Position numbers and translations under genes: made by a program | NCBI GenBank assembly: GCA_026874595.1 | Contig: CM049320.1 | Span: 10,689,964 to 10,753,963 of the forward strand | Direction of reading: 5' to 3' | DNA: 64,000 nucleotides | Source of the DNA: Sipunculus nudus | Lineage: Eukaryota > Annelida > Sipuncula > Golfingiida > Sipunculidae | Shown: piece after piece, positions 38,091 through 48,687 of the stretch | Layout: every line of letters begins with the position of its first letter | Numbering within the stretch: position 1 is the first letter of the stretch | The notes under the pieces: generated by a model | Databases searched by the model: none | Told to the model about the DNA's origin: nothing | Seen by the model: only the letters and a program-made list of their open reading frames with translations

Positions 38091-38498
38091 GAAAAACAAA
38101 AATGAAAGAAAATCTTAGATTCTGCGAAGAATCAACTCAAAATTTCAATATTCTTAAACAACTGCCAGAGCATTGAGGAAATTTAGAATAGGTGAAAAAG
38201 ATTCAATTATTACCATCAACTCAGTAATAATTAGTTTGGAATCCATGATTTCTTATCTCCAGTGTCTTACTTATTTCATGACAGATTCAGAAAAAAATCA
38301 CCTAGGAACAGATCCAAGTGTATACAATATTGCAGATGAAAGTGTACAGTAATGAAAACTGACTGATAAATTCTCTTTTTATTTTAACTATTTCATACTA
38401 TATTTTTTTAAGCGGTAAGTAATTTGAACTTCAATATTACATCCCGTGGTAGGAGGGGGTGGGCCTGGACAATTATTTGTTATATACACATATATATT

Positions 38499-38500
<2 letters not shown>

Positions 38501-38540
<40 letters not shown>
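38501..38540. repeat. (TAA)n microsatellite
   Basis: About 13 TAA/ATA trinucleotides. Confidence 0.95.
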
Positions 38541-38541
<1 letters not shown>

Positions 38542-39028
38542 ACAGCATATATTATCTCATTTGTTTTTGCAACGCTTTAAAAGGGCCAGTTGTGGCCATC
38601 AATGATCATTGAAAATTACATGCATTTTATAACGACATAACCGTGGTTTATAACAAAGTAACTATCAAATCACAAATTCTCAATATTCTGGTTTGGACAC
38701 CACCTGGTTTTCAGGAAACATTACGCACCACAGATTCTGATTGGCTATTGGAAACAAAGCTTTAAATAAACATTGGTGTATTATATTCATGAAATGTGAA
38801 TGGCGTAAACGATCGCAAAGGAACACTCAAGCTGTAAACCCCATCCCCTCTCTTATGGGTGTGCATCGGAATTAAAAATAAAAGATAACTTGTCTTCATC
38901 CTACTTATTTTTTAAAATGCAATGCATATGTATGATTTTCTCCTTTTTATATAATCATAATAATCTATTATTGCATGGATGTGAATATATGGCAGACGAT
39001 AGCATGGCTGCGTCGTTGTAGCGCTAAG

Positions 39029-39031
<3 letters not shown>

Positions 39032-39087
<56 letters not shown>

Positions 39088-39090
39088 CTT
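39032..39090. repeat. (CT)n microsatellite
   Basis: Long CT run ending in CTAT units, about 280 bp upstream of the ankyrin exon. Confidence 0.95.
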
Positions 39091-39371
39091 CTTCTTCGCT
39101 GTGTACCTATAGCCAAGCATGTTAAATTTGATGCTCTCGGTAGACGTAATGTAGGTTTATTCATGTAAAGGTCATTTTGTACTACATATACCGTGACATA
39201 GGCCTTACGTATTTTCTTATGCACCAGTGTCGCTCGGCACAAGCGAATGCCTTGTATATGGAGAAACAACAAGCGCCATCCGTCGGCGACATACAGAAGT
39301 ACATGCTAAACAACGTCATGTTGATTTTTTTTTTTAAAGATTTATAAATGTTTTTTTTTTTATAATTGCAG

Positions 39372-39705
39372 TGTAAACCGCTTCGTCGCTGATGGAGAAG
39401 GACAAAAGCTCGCCAAGCTCCTGGCATCGAAACGTCTGGTGGTGGATTCAAGGCAGCTGGACGGCCCGCTTCTAGACGCCGCCCGACTCGGGAGAGAGCG
39501 CTGTGTTCAGCCTCTGCTAGACGCAGGCGCCGATCCCAATGCAGCTGACCAAGAAGGTCGAGGGCCGCTCCATCTGGTGTTGGAAAAAGGAGGCGCCAAG
39601 CCGGCCATACTTAAGATGCTGCTTAAAGCAGGGGGCAGTCCAAATAAACCTACCTACACAACCCACCAAACGCCCTTCCACGTGGCCTGTCGCAGAGGTT
39701 TACAG
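39372..39705 (+). CDS. ankyrin-repeat/SOCS-box protein, internal exon (ankyrin repeats 1-3)
   Basis: The exon is bounded by a strong acceptor (long T tract, then TTGCAG at 39371) and a donor CAG|GTGAGA. The first base completes a codon begun in an upstream exon, so the true start is outside this exon; the in-frame GTG at 39439 is not a start. The frame (VNRFVADGEGQKLAK...) enters three ankyrin units: one around LLDAARLGRERC..GADPN, the next around GPLHLVLEKGG, and the third starting TPFHVACRRGLQ and finishing in the next exon. The intron to exon 40019 is 313 bp, phase 0, and contains a (CT)n run at 39719-39760. Ankyrin repeats bind protein partners; here they should recognise the substrate of a ubiquitin ligase (see the next exon). 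The exon is GC-richer than its surroundings, as expected for coding sequence. Confidence 0.93.
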
Positions 39706-39718
39706 GTGAGACAGATAA

Positions 39719-39757
<39 letters not shown>

Positions 39758-40018
39758 GTGTTTCCTCTACTGGTATCAATCGTAAACTATCAACCTCTTT
39801 GACCACCTGGGTTTACAGGTATAATATTCATCTTTATCTATCAGTTTTTGTTCATCTCCGTGACAATATATGTTTATTATAATATACAAAAGTGGTTCTA
39901 CGAATGGGAACCATAATGCACAAATTAAGACTTTATTCGTAGGAATTTTATTTTCTCACAATGATAACCCACAGTATACAGCACATGTAATTTTGTTATT
40001 TTATATATAATTTCACAG

Positions 40019-42670
40019 GTGTGTGTGCAGCTATTAATTGGAGCCGGGGCCCATGTTGACAAGGGGGATGTCCATGGCAACACTCCATTGTTGCTAAGCG
40101 CTAAGGAAGGCCACTTCACCGTAATGCGCATGCTCCTGCTTGAAGGAGCCAATCCCAACCGCGGAAATCGTCAAGGCGAGACAGCACTACACTTTGTTAC
40201 CAAGAAGGGTAACCATGACACCGTGATGGATTTACTGACATGCCAAGCAGACCCCGATTTACAAGACTACAAAGGCCAAACATCTTTAATTATCGCGGCC
40301 AAGACTGGTAATATGGCAATAGCCCAAGCACTCATAGAACACGGAACCGATTTGCATATGAGCGATTTAGAAATGGGCCGCACAGCGCTGCATTGGACGA
40401 TAGCAAACGACAACATTAAGCTTGCTGGTATATTAATTCAAGCAGGTGCAGATTTGAACGCAAAAGACAGAAATTGGCAAACTCCTTTCATGTTAGCCCT
40501 GACGACCGGTCGCACAGACACCGTACAAATGTTACTACACGCGCGCTGTGACGTCACAATCACAGATAAAGCTCGTAACACATCGCTCCATCTAGCGGCA
40601 AGAGACGGAAGGAATGAACTGATCCGTCCCCTGGTGAAAGCTGGAATTTGTGTAGATATAAAGGGCGCAGGTGGCGCCACCCCGCTGATGCTAGCAGCGT
40701 ATGGTGGTCACGTGAGTGTGGTCCAAAATTTGGTTTACAATGGTGCTGACCCTGATCTAGGAGACAGACAATGGGCTACGGCTATAATGTACGCCATGTT
40801 TTCCAAAGCAGAAAATGTTTACATACAAGGTGTCGTAAAAGAACTGATCCGAGCAAACTGTAATGTAAACAAGGCAACTCATTTACTCAAGTATGCCAAG
40901 ACACTTCCTGTGACGTCAGAGTTTATATCTCAGCTGGAGGATAGAATGTACCGACCGGTCGAGGCAGCCCTGCTTCGCGGAAAACTAGTTATTTTTATGT
41001 TCCTCCTTAAAGCCGGATGTGACGTCAGTGGTGTACAAGGGGACAAATTACTAATGCAGACGTATTTGTATGACGCTGGCGTCTCGCCAAAACATCGGAG
41101 GATGATGTTACGATATCTACACAAAGAGCAAACGAGGGTGAAATCTCTTCTCGAACTTTGCCGAAAACCGGCTCGGGAGTCGATCGGACTACGCGGACTT
41201 TCTAGAAAAATTGAAAGACTACCAGTATCTGATCAGTTAAAACAGTACCTAAACTATGAGGATCTAGACTTCCTGGAACAGGAACTGACCGGAGCTCCAC
41301 GGTCCAGCGCCGTCATGGCATGGGGCAGCACTATGTCACTCAGTTCAAGCATCAGCGGGTCTGGAGGAAGCGGAAGTCCCATATCACCGGGTTCAAGAGC
41401 ATCCCTATCACCAAGTGCAAGCATATCATCTGGTTTCCGTGATGATAAAGTGAATCCATTTAACAGTCCGAGGTTCGGAGATGAACACGTGAGAAGCAAC
41501 AGAAGAAATCGAATATTTTCTGAATCGGAAGCCGTCAGAACGTTCAGAAACACACACGGTGCTAATCGTAGTACAAGATCTAGTCCTCACAACTCCCGGG
41601 GCGGTAGCACTTCTACGCCGCCAACAAGTCCGGGAGATTCCCAAACCATGTCGGTCTTTGATCGTCTTGCATCATCAAACCGAGGGGACAATGCAGCAAA
41701 CGCTCGTCAACGGCCCGAGTCTGCTCCGGCTCACAGGAATAAGGCTAACATTAGAACTCTTGTAAACGGAATCAGTAGATCAGTAGAAAAACCACTGAGA
41801 GTAGAAACGGAAATGTTTGATGATTATTCTGAACCCGCTGACTTAGATCCAGATTTCTTTAAGTACAATGATATCCTCAGTGGAATTGGCAATGAAAATG
41901 ATAAGCCTTCGAGACACAGCAGCAAAACAAACTTAGACAAGTGGAAATCATTCAACATAGATCTCAAGCCGCCAGATAAAGAGTTTGCTAATAATAATAG
42001 CGTGGAAGATTTGACGGAAGAGCCCAACTCGCCAACATACGCAAAAGAAACCAACAATAATTTGGTAAATGGTCGTCCTATTCCTACTAACAGGGTGGCA
42101 CCAATTCGGTCCCGCCAGCATGACGTCATGGACGCCGCACCACTTTCACCTGCGACGCGCAGCCTCATTGATTCAAGTAGTAACTTCAGTCGAACCAATC
42201 CTCTACGTCACACCATCTCTAGAATTCCACGAAGCACTGCTCTACATGGACCCAAGTCGCCTGTTACTCGTTCTAATAGAGAGGAAACCCCAGCCTCCCC
42301 AACTTCTACTGATTCCAATCTCTCGTCTTTTTCCCATTCCACTGAGGACGATTTCCAATCTGACAAAAACCATAATTCTCGAATCATCCACGCTCACCAC
42401 ACTACGTCACCAAACACGCGGTACGCTTCACCGAACATGCGTAACACGTCATCTAGTTCTTTCAATCGTAGTAACCCCCTCCGTCGAACATTCAACACTA
42501 CTCGGTCTCTGGATAGGCCTGGTACCTATGCGCAAGGAGGGGCAAAACGAATTGGCACCCCACAAGGAAAAACAAGAACGCAAACGGAAACGGATTCTTT
42601 CTTCGACAGGATGTCTCGCCCCAAAAGGACTGCCGTGGATTCTCCACGACGTGTACCAGAATACGTCTAG
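40019..42670 (+). CDS. ankyrin-repeat/SOCS-box protein, last coding exon (ankyrin repeats, SOCS box, long tail)
   Basis: A single 883-codon open exon starts after TTTCACAG and stops at TAG 42668-42670. Residues below count from the exon start. Residues 1 to about 350 complete roughly 12 ankyrin repeats (TALHWTI, TSLHLAARDG and TPLMLAAYGGH are typical cores). A SOCS box follows at about 372-415: the BC-box-like SLLELCRKPARES and the Cul5-box-like LPVSDQLKQYL. Known ASB proteins use this box to dock Elongin B/C and Cullin-5, so the protein is inferred to be a substrate adaptor of an E3 ligase. Residues ~425-883 are Ser/Arg/Asn/Pro-rich and look disordered. They hold repeated short motifs (NPLRHT/NPLRRT and SVFDRL/SFFDRM) and a C-terminal PEYV fitting a class III PDZ ligand. 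Known ASB proteins usually end at the SOCS box, so the tail is unusual. Family certain; ortholog not assigned. Confidence 0.95.
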   Translation: MCVQLLIGAGAHVDKGDVHGNTPLLLSAKEGHFTVMRMLLLEGANPNRGNRQGETALHFVTKKGNHDTVMDLLTCQADPDLQDYKGQTSLIIAAKTGNMAIAQALIEHGTDLHMSDLEMGRTALHWTIANDNIKLAGILIQAGADLNAKDRNWQTPFMLALTTGRTDTVQMLLHARCDVTITDKARNTSLHLAARDGRNELIRPLVKAGICVDIKGAGGATPLMLAAYGGHVSVVQNLVYNGADPDLGDRQWATAIMYAMFSKAENVYIQGVVKELIRANCNVNKATHLLKYAKTLPVTSEFISQLEDRMYRPVEAALLRGKLVIFMFLLKAGCDVSGVQGDKLLMQTYLYDAGVSPKHRRMMLRYLHKEQTRVKSLLELCRKPARESIGLRGLSRKIERLPVSDQLKQYLNYEDLDFLEQELTGAPRSSAVMAWGSTMSLSSSISGSGGSGSPISPGSRASLSPSASISSGFRDDKVNPFNSPRFGDEHVRSNRRNRIFSESEAVRTFRNTHGANRSTRSSPHNSRGGSTSTPPTSPGDSQTMSVFDRLASSNRGDNAANARQRPESAPAHRNKANIRTLVNGISRSVEKPLRVETEMFDDYSEPADLDPDFFKYNDILSGIGNENDKPSRHSSKTNLDKWKSFNIDLKPPDKEFANNNSVEDLTEEPNSPTYAKETNNNLVNGRPIPTNRVAPIRSRQHDVMDAAPLSPATRSLIDSSSNFSRTNPLRHTISRIPRSTALHGPKSPVTRSNREETPASPTSTDSNLSSFSHSTEDDFQSDKNHNSRIIHAHHTTSPNTRYASPNMRNTSSSSFNRSNPLRRTFNTTRSLDRPGTYAQGGAKRIGTPQGKTRTQTETDSFFDRMSRPKRTAVDSPRRVPEYV

Positions 42671-42810
42671 CTTGGATTATCCACATAGCAAAGTCAATCA
42701 ATTCTTCACGGTGTGGATGAAGCATAGAGCTTTGTTTCCGCTTTCCAAGCAGATATGTTGTAGATTGTGGGACAACACACTTACTTTTACTCTTTATGCC
42801 ACATGCGAAC

Positions 42811-42816
42811 AATAAA
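42811..42816 (+). promoter_or_regulatory. polyadenylation signal AATAAA
   Basis: A canonical AATAAA 141 bp after the ankyrin-SOCS stop codon. Cleavage is expected about 15-30 bp downstream. No other signal lies between stop and this site. Confidence 0.6.
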
Positions 42817-44612
42817 AACGCATGACGATACAGCGGAAGTATAAATCCACCGCGATATTTGTAACATACCACTTGAATAATCTGTAAACGCTGCTCACAG
42901 AAACTCGTTTCTCACCTTTGAAATAAGGCGCAGATGTACCTATGCGTAAGCCTATATAAGGTATTCGAGATGTTGTATGTGGATTTTTGTGCAAGCTGAC
43001 ATATTTAAATGAACCGTATAGCTTTCTACATTTGCCCTGTACCATTTTACATATCAAGAAGAAGGCCATTTCAAAGGCGAAGCTCTCACGTTTTTGGAGA
43101 AACCTGTGCCAAATGTGTGTCCCATGAATAGTCTATGGCGTCATCGATTCTGCTGATTTTTTACTATCGGACAGGGGACTCATCTAAAGATATGAAATCG
43201 CCTGTTTTCTGTCCTGTAAGTGTATCCATTAAGCACAGAGTGATGCAAATGCTGGCCTGGAAAAGCTTGTAAGGCACAGGAAAGGTCTAAACGCGCAATG
43301 AAATTTTATTGCGATACCGCAGAGCTTCACCCTGTGTAGTTTTTAGCCATAGGAATGACGCTTTGTCCGTCGTCTATCCAGCCGTCCGTTGGCAAGACAC
43401 ATATCGTAACCGCTGACCCTAGAACCTTCCAAATGAACATCAAAGATGAAGGTCACAGGACCCATATCTCTAAAAAGGATAGTGGATGCATTGTAAATCA
43501 AACTTTTCATCCCAAACCTTCCATTTTGCACATATGGCTTACCTGCCAAAATGAAAGACATTTGTGGATTTTCAGATTACCTGTTCAGAGGTCAAGATCA
43601 CTGGACCCTTATTAAAAGATCGTTATGAAAATTAAAATAGTGTTTGTATAAGGATAGTAGGTTCTCAGATGTTTAGTTCACAAGTTCACAGGACTCGCAT
43701 TCTGAAAAAGCTCATAAAAATATCTTTATTCACAAAATCAGCTGAGCGTCGAGACGCAAGGGTCCATAATTATCTGCTGATTACTTATTGTTTCCTGGTA
43801 AACGGCTGAACAGGGAACCAATCTATTCAATGTACGGCAACAAGCACTGACAGAAAATGCCCGAAATGCACCTTCCAAGTACGGTAGCCTAGTATGATAG
43901 TGCTTTTCGATATAATTTTGTTCAACGTATAGTTGAAGATATAATATGAGCTGCATGTATTTTACATACTTTGTGGTGCAGAGAGTTGCCATGGCCTTAG
44001 ATAACTTACGACAAGATCGTAATCTGTGGGACATTTTTTTCCAGTTGGGGGTGACACCTGCAAGAAACACTAATTCTCATGATATGACTATGTTAATTAT
44101 TCATCTTTTATTAAAATGTTATGATATTATACTTTTATTTTATAACTGTATCCATACCATATAGATATATACGAGAACGATATACCTCAACTATTAATGT
44201 ATGAGTATTGTTGAAAATAATATGATACATAGGTTGTGAATATATATGCTTCGCTTATCATATTTATAAGTTTATCAATGTAAATTGCAATTACTGCCGA
44301 ATTTCATGAAAAAAAGACTTAAGGTTGTTAGCATTTATGAAGTTATCAGCATTATGCGTAATCAAAACATGCCAACCTGACACCCCTCTGCCTCAATGAG
44401 CATAGTCCAGCAGATGATTCGATGACCTTGAGTAATGATTATGACAACGACATGAACTGTTTTATAAAACAGTCAGCGTACCAGTTTGTTTTCTCTATTT
44501 ATATTTGAGACATACATTTTAAAAATATATTGATATTGAAAAATGAGTCATGGTTATGAGTGTCATTTTGTCGTGGTCGAAGTTGTGTCTGTATGTGTGA
44601 AATATTTTTCAA
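42817..44612. other. 3' flank without recognised gene; repeat-like at 43343-43700
   Basis: 43343-43700 contains TCCGTCGTCTATCCAGCCGTC, CCTAGAACCTTCC and similar blocks. From memory these resemble an abundant bivalve repeat, but no second copy is in the window. Open frames here are unsupported. Confidence 0.3.
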
Positions 44613-44637
44613 GTGACCCATTGGTAATAACGCTCAG
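44613..44637 (+). repeat. dispersed motif GTGACCCATTGGTAATAACG, copy 2
   Basis: Matches the motif at 28941 with a few changes and ends in CGCTCAG. Confidence 0.55.
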
Positions 44638-44978
44638 CAAAAACATTGCGACAATCAAAGGCATTCAAACCCAATATCATTCGATCGTAATGCGTCGTAA
44701 TGCGTGACAATGAAACACTACTCTTATTAACCAATAGATCGAACCTTGTTCCCTCTGCGTTACAGTTTCATCGACCTCTTATTATATTAAGACCCTTTTA
44801 CCGTAGTCATCGATCCGTTGCCAGAGAAACGGATACCAGGCTAACGAGGCGCGCAGCTCTTATGTCGTTACAGTTCGTTTTGACTGACGACCGGCAACCA
44901 AGAGGGGTGTCGGACATGTCTTTCTGAGCCTGTGGTCCAAGCCCTTTTGGTCTAGGCCGATTAGCTTTCAGTAAATAC

Positions 44979-45331
44979 TGTTACGGGGTGACATAAAAGT
45001 GGACCGAACTGCTAGCGAAGCGGTTGGTACGCCGGACTTGTACGCCAGCGACCTATAGGTTCGACTCCCGGATCGGCCCAGGATTTTTCCCCTCAACAAT
45101 TTGTCTTCGTAACAAAATGGAGGCTCGTCTAACGTGACGGTAAAATTTGTGTGCCCAGGAAATAAGCTCACCAAAGTGTGACTCCTGGGATAATTAGTCT
45201 TGTTCTGATAGCTAAACGCTCTTAAGAGGGGGTGTGTTACGGGGTGACATAAAAGCGGACCAAACTGTCTCGCTACTGAAGCTTGCTTTGCTAGCAAAGC
45301 GGTTGGTACGCCGGACTTGTACGCCACCGAA
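44979..45331 (+). mobile_element. TRIM-like miniature LTR element with tRNA-like LTR, copy 2 (most informative)
   Basis: A non-coding fossil. The left LTR 44979-45114 (136 bp) starts TGTTACGGGG and ends CGTAACA, giving TG..CA ends with a TGTTAC/GTAACA inverted pair. It contains a perfect tRNA A-box (TAGCGAAGCGG, 45013-45023) and B-box (GGTTCGACTCC, 45058-45068). The CTTGTA context of the anticodon-like loop recalls tRNA-Thr(TGT). The internal region 45115-45234 (120 bp) has a primer-binding-like TGGAGGCTCGT three bases after the LTR and a polypurine AAGAGGGGG close to its end. The right LTR starts at 45235 with the same TGTTACGGGGTGACATAAAA and is cut off at 45331 by another element. It has no coding capacity. 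The two LTRs differ clearly, so it is not recent. Confidence 0.82.
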
Positions 45332-45470
45332 CAGGGGCCAGTATCTCGAAGCGTTCGCTTATTTGTTCGTTATATTCATTTATGAGAGCCTAACTATTGC
45401 AAAGCGATTGACAAAACGAGCGGTTAACTAGAGTATCTCGAAGCTCTCGTAAAGGGTTAGTTAAGCAGTC
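45332..45470 (+). mobile_element. hAT-like DNA element end (TATCTCGAAGC family) inside the TRIM LTR
   Basis: CAGGGGCCAGTATCTCGAAG begins exactly where the LTR sequence breaks off. GTATCTCGAAGC recurs at 45454. The end found at 52427 reads, inverted, CAGGGCCCTGTATCTCGAAG, with only two differences in 20 bases. CAGGG termini are common in hAT elements. The other end of this insertion is not found, so the right limit is uncertain. Confidence 0.6.
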
Positions 45471-45479
45471 GGAATTCAC

Positions 45480-46549
45480 TCGTAAACTCACCATTACCTT
45501 TCCGTTTGGTGTGCTTCCGAACTTTATTTAAACGGCTCGCTAAGCGGTTTTTCCACGGCTCATCCCTAAAAAGTGTCCCAGTGTTACTAAAAATAGTATT
45601 AAGTTCAGCACACAATGCAATGCCTGTATTCACTATAAAGCATGTTGGCCCTACGGCTTTCCCTTATGAAGCTAGCAGTCCATATGTGCGTGTGCATGCG
45701 GTACGTATGCGTAGGTAAGCGTAATGCATCTAGAAAACGCCTGTGATTCCATTAATTACGTATGCGTATGCAGTGCTTATGCAGCAAAATCGGACCTATA
45801 GTATAGAGCTGTACGTAGGAGTTGAGAAGTCATCTGCCAGAGGAATACCCTATCACTGACTCAAACTTTGGAATTCCCCCATCGGTTACTCGTGTAGTAA
45901 AAATGGGGTTGAACTCAGAACAAATAGTAACAAAAAAAAACCAACTGCATTTTACTCAGAAAATACTTGAGAATAATATATCAAAAGTAACAAAAATTCC
46001 CATTGGGAAAAAGTTATTTAATTTGATAATTTTAAAAAGTTTACCTCTGAGTGTACTGACTGTATAATTGAAAGTTATTGGGCCTTGCTAGGTACCCGAG
46101 TCTATAGTCATGAGTTCACAGGTGACATATATTTATACCACTGACTGGACCCAGACTCCCACTTGAACATGCCTTTAAAAATATTAGTGCAATATGTTGT
46201 TTCCACAGAACATATTCCATTGAAACTCATGCATTTAAAGTTAAATTAAAGTTTGAATCACTAGTTTAGTTTGATTTGTATTTGATTTTCAAATCTGCCA
46301 ATATGATTTAGAACAGTCTGTCCAAAGCTTTGAAACCTCTGTTTATATGCAAAATGTTTAACTAAAAATAATATATTTGTAATAATAAAAATATTATTGT
46401 TTCATCATTTTTTCTTTCTTAATTTATCGCTGAGCATTTTATTTTCGTGGGAGGGGTTAGGTAATGTACACCAAGTCCTGGATATCGTTGCTTATTTGTG
46501 TACATATCGCTTATACAGCTGACTTATATTCAGGGACGTCAATATAAGG
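45480..46549. other. stretch without recognisable gene
   Basis: No domain or repeat recognised, beyond possible continuation of the DNA element entering at 45332. Confidence 0.3.
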
Positions 46550-46605
46550 GGGGAGGGGCTAGGGGGATGATCAATGTAATCATCCCTCCCCCCCCCCCCT
46601 TTCAG
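46550..46605 (+). repeat. poly-G / GGATGATCAATGTAA hairpin repeat, copy 2
   Basis: GGGGGGAGGGGCTAGGGGGATG, then ATCAATGTAAT and CATCCCTCCCCCC, form an inverted repeat with the same core as at 9591-9623. Preceded by GGGACGTCAATATAAG, which resembles GCGTCGATACGG before copy 1. Confidence 0.6.
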
Positions 46606-47119
46606 AGAATAACTGTAATAAATTGCAAAGAATAAGAATTTACCAGGAAATATTATATCTTAACCTGGTTTAAAAGTCTAAATGTTTGTTTTCGATTTTA
46701 AATTAAAATAAGTGGACTCCAAGGAAATATACATATTATATAAAAAGAAGTCTGATTTTAATGGGGGAAAAATGATTGGAGCTAAAAAAATCTATAAAAA
46801 TCTGTTTAAATCAAATAAATTTGATTGCAATAAATATAATCCCTTTTTTATATTTTTCTTTTATCACATAATTTAAGAACAGTGGACAAGAAAACAACAT
46901 TTCTTTGTTGTACAGTATTATATATTAAATTGGTAACGTACTAATGAACAAGTCTGATAATAAATGTTCCAGCTCTTTTGCGTTGAAGGTGAAAAGCGCC
47001 ATTCTTGTCCGATACGAACGACAAAAAATAACATTCTATTTTATTTTCGTTCGGATAGCAAATTTCGTTCGGACGTAACATTCGTTCGGACCCATCCCGT
47101 GTGAAACCGCCTTTAGGCC

Positions 47120-47370
47120 TCCCAGCTGGGCCTGCGATAAATCAGATTATGCCCCTGAGAGAGTACAAGAAAGTATCACATACAGGATAAATTTTATAGA
47201 AATATGGGTGCAGGGGATGTTTATATCACGATATGTAGGCCTATCATAAGGGATATAGGGTTTTCAACATCAGGGATTTTATAGCATTTAAATGGTGTTC
47301 AACCCCATTTCAATCAATTGAAATTCAATTTATTGCTAATTCTTCCCTTTGAAGGGTTTTGTTGTACGCA
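47120..47370 (+). repeat. inverted repeat pair, left arm
   Basis: Shares ACAGGATAAAT, TATATCACGATATG, ATCATAAGGGATA and GCATTTAAATGGTGTTC in order with the reverse complement of 49993-50250. Homology ends near both arm limits. Confidence 0.8.
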
Positions 47371-48687
47371 AAAAAGTAACCTTCGAGACAGGATGCAACA
47401 CTAAACAGTTAGACAGGACTAAAGAATAACACTACTTATTTTTACCTTCAACTCTTAGTCAGTGCTCCTATTTTTAAGTAATTTAAACAAATTAAAGCAT
47501 TAATAAAAAAAGGAGAGGGGCTTAATAATAGATGTATAAATATATATCTTTATTTGTTGTAGATCTTATTATATAATTATATTTTCCTGAAATTAAAATC
47601 ATATATATTCATATACTCTTTTCATAACTGAATGCTTTAAACAATACTAAGAGGTCACGAAATATTTCAAATATAATCTGGTCCTAGCAATTTATTGTGA
47701 TATTTGTCTTGAGGCAGACCGCTCCAAGAGTATTTGGTAGCAAGCAATTAGAAACAAAGCAAAGTTCAGAAAATTACATATTACATTCTCATCTTGGAAT
47801 TATTTAAAAAAAAGCTGTTGTTTAATAATATCCAGTTCTTTACTAAAGTAGATTCATTCACGAGGCATTTTCTTTACTTTCTAAACGTAACTAGTATGTG
47901 GATTATCCTTGAACAAATACTGATTACAGCCAATGGAAAGAAATAATTGAATTCACATTCTCTTATAAAAATCAGTTACTACCGAATTATAGATATCCTG
48001 TTTTATATTCCAGCAAAGTTATTATAGATAGAGAATCTTTGCTGAAACCTCAGAAATAGGTTACATATGATTAAACATGGTTAAATGTGACAAACCATGG
48101 TCTGAAGTCAGTGAATACGGTCTAGTATTCCGGGTGTATTTTTCCGGAAGAAATATAAAAAACCGTTCATTGATTTACTTTTTTTTACTCAAAAGCCTTA
48201 GAAATGAACATTTGCAGAGTATCTTGTCAAAATTAATATAAGGAAAAATGAAAATGAGCAGGCAATCTTGGCAATGGGACCAGTTCCCCGCCAGGAAGGA
48301 CGGTGGAAAAGTTTGCTTTGAATTTAATGGAATTTATGGCTTACAAAATTTATGTGGAGCCTTATAATTCGATTTTGTATCTAGGCATCCTTGTTGAAAG
48401 GGATAAATTAAACAGGAAGACATAACCTGAGAACTCAAAGCCGAAATCAGTCTAGGACATGGTGTATCATGAAATGAAGGTTGATCGAGAGAGTCCCACA
48501 GGTAATCCTGAGCAGTGAAGAAAGATTTAGTCAAAATTAACCAAAAATCGTCAGAAATATAAGAAAGTACAACATAAATATGATCAAGTGATAAAACCAA
48601 CCTGCCATGTAAATGGGAACTGGGTATGAGTATCTGATTTGAAATATTACATCGCATGTGAATTGTACACATGAGACAGATGAACAA

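Noticed and set aside
39439-39882. Reading the first ankyrin exon as starting at GTG 39439 and running to 39882
   Set aside because: The frame is open upstream to a strong acceptor at 39371, and after 39705 it becomes Leu-Ser repeats of an intronic CT run; the donor at 39706 is strong.
42069-42815. 248-codon frame overlapping the ankyrin gene in another frame
   Set aside because: Shadow of the ankyrin-SOCS tail, with no domain of its own.
45007-45082. True tRNA gene
   Set aside because: A and B boxes are perfect, but the acceptor ends do not pair and the sequence recurs inside LTR-like copies.
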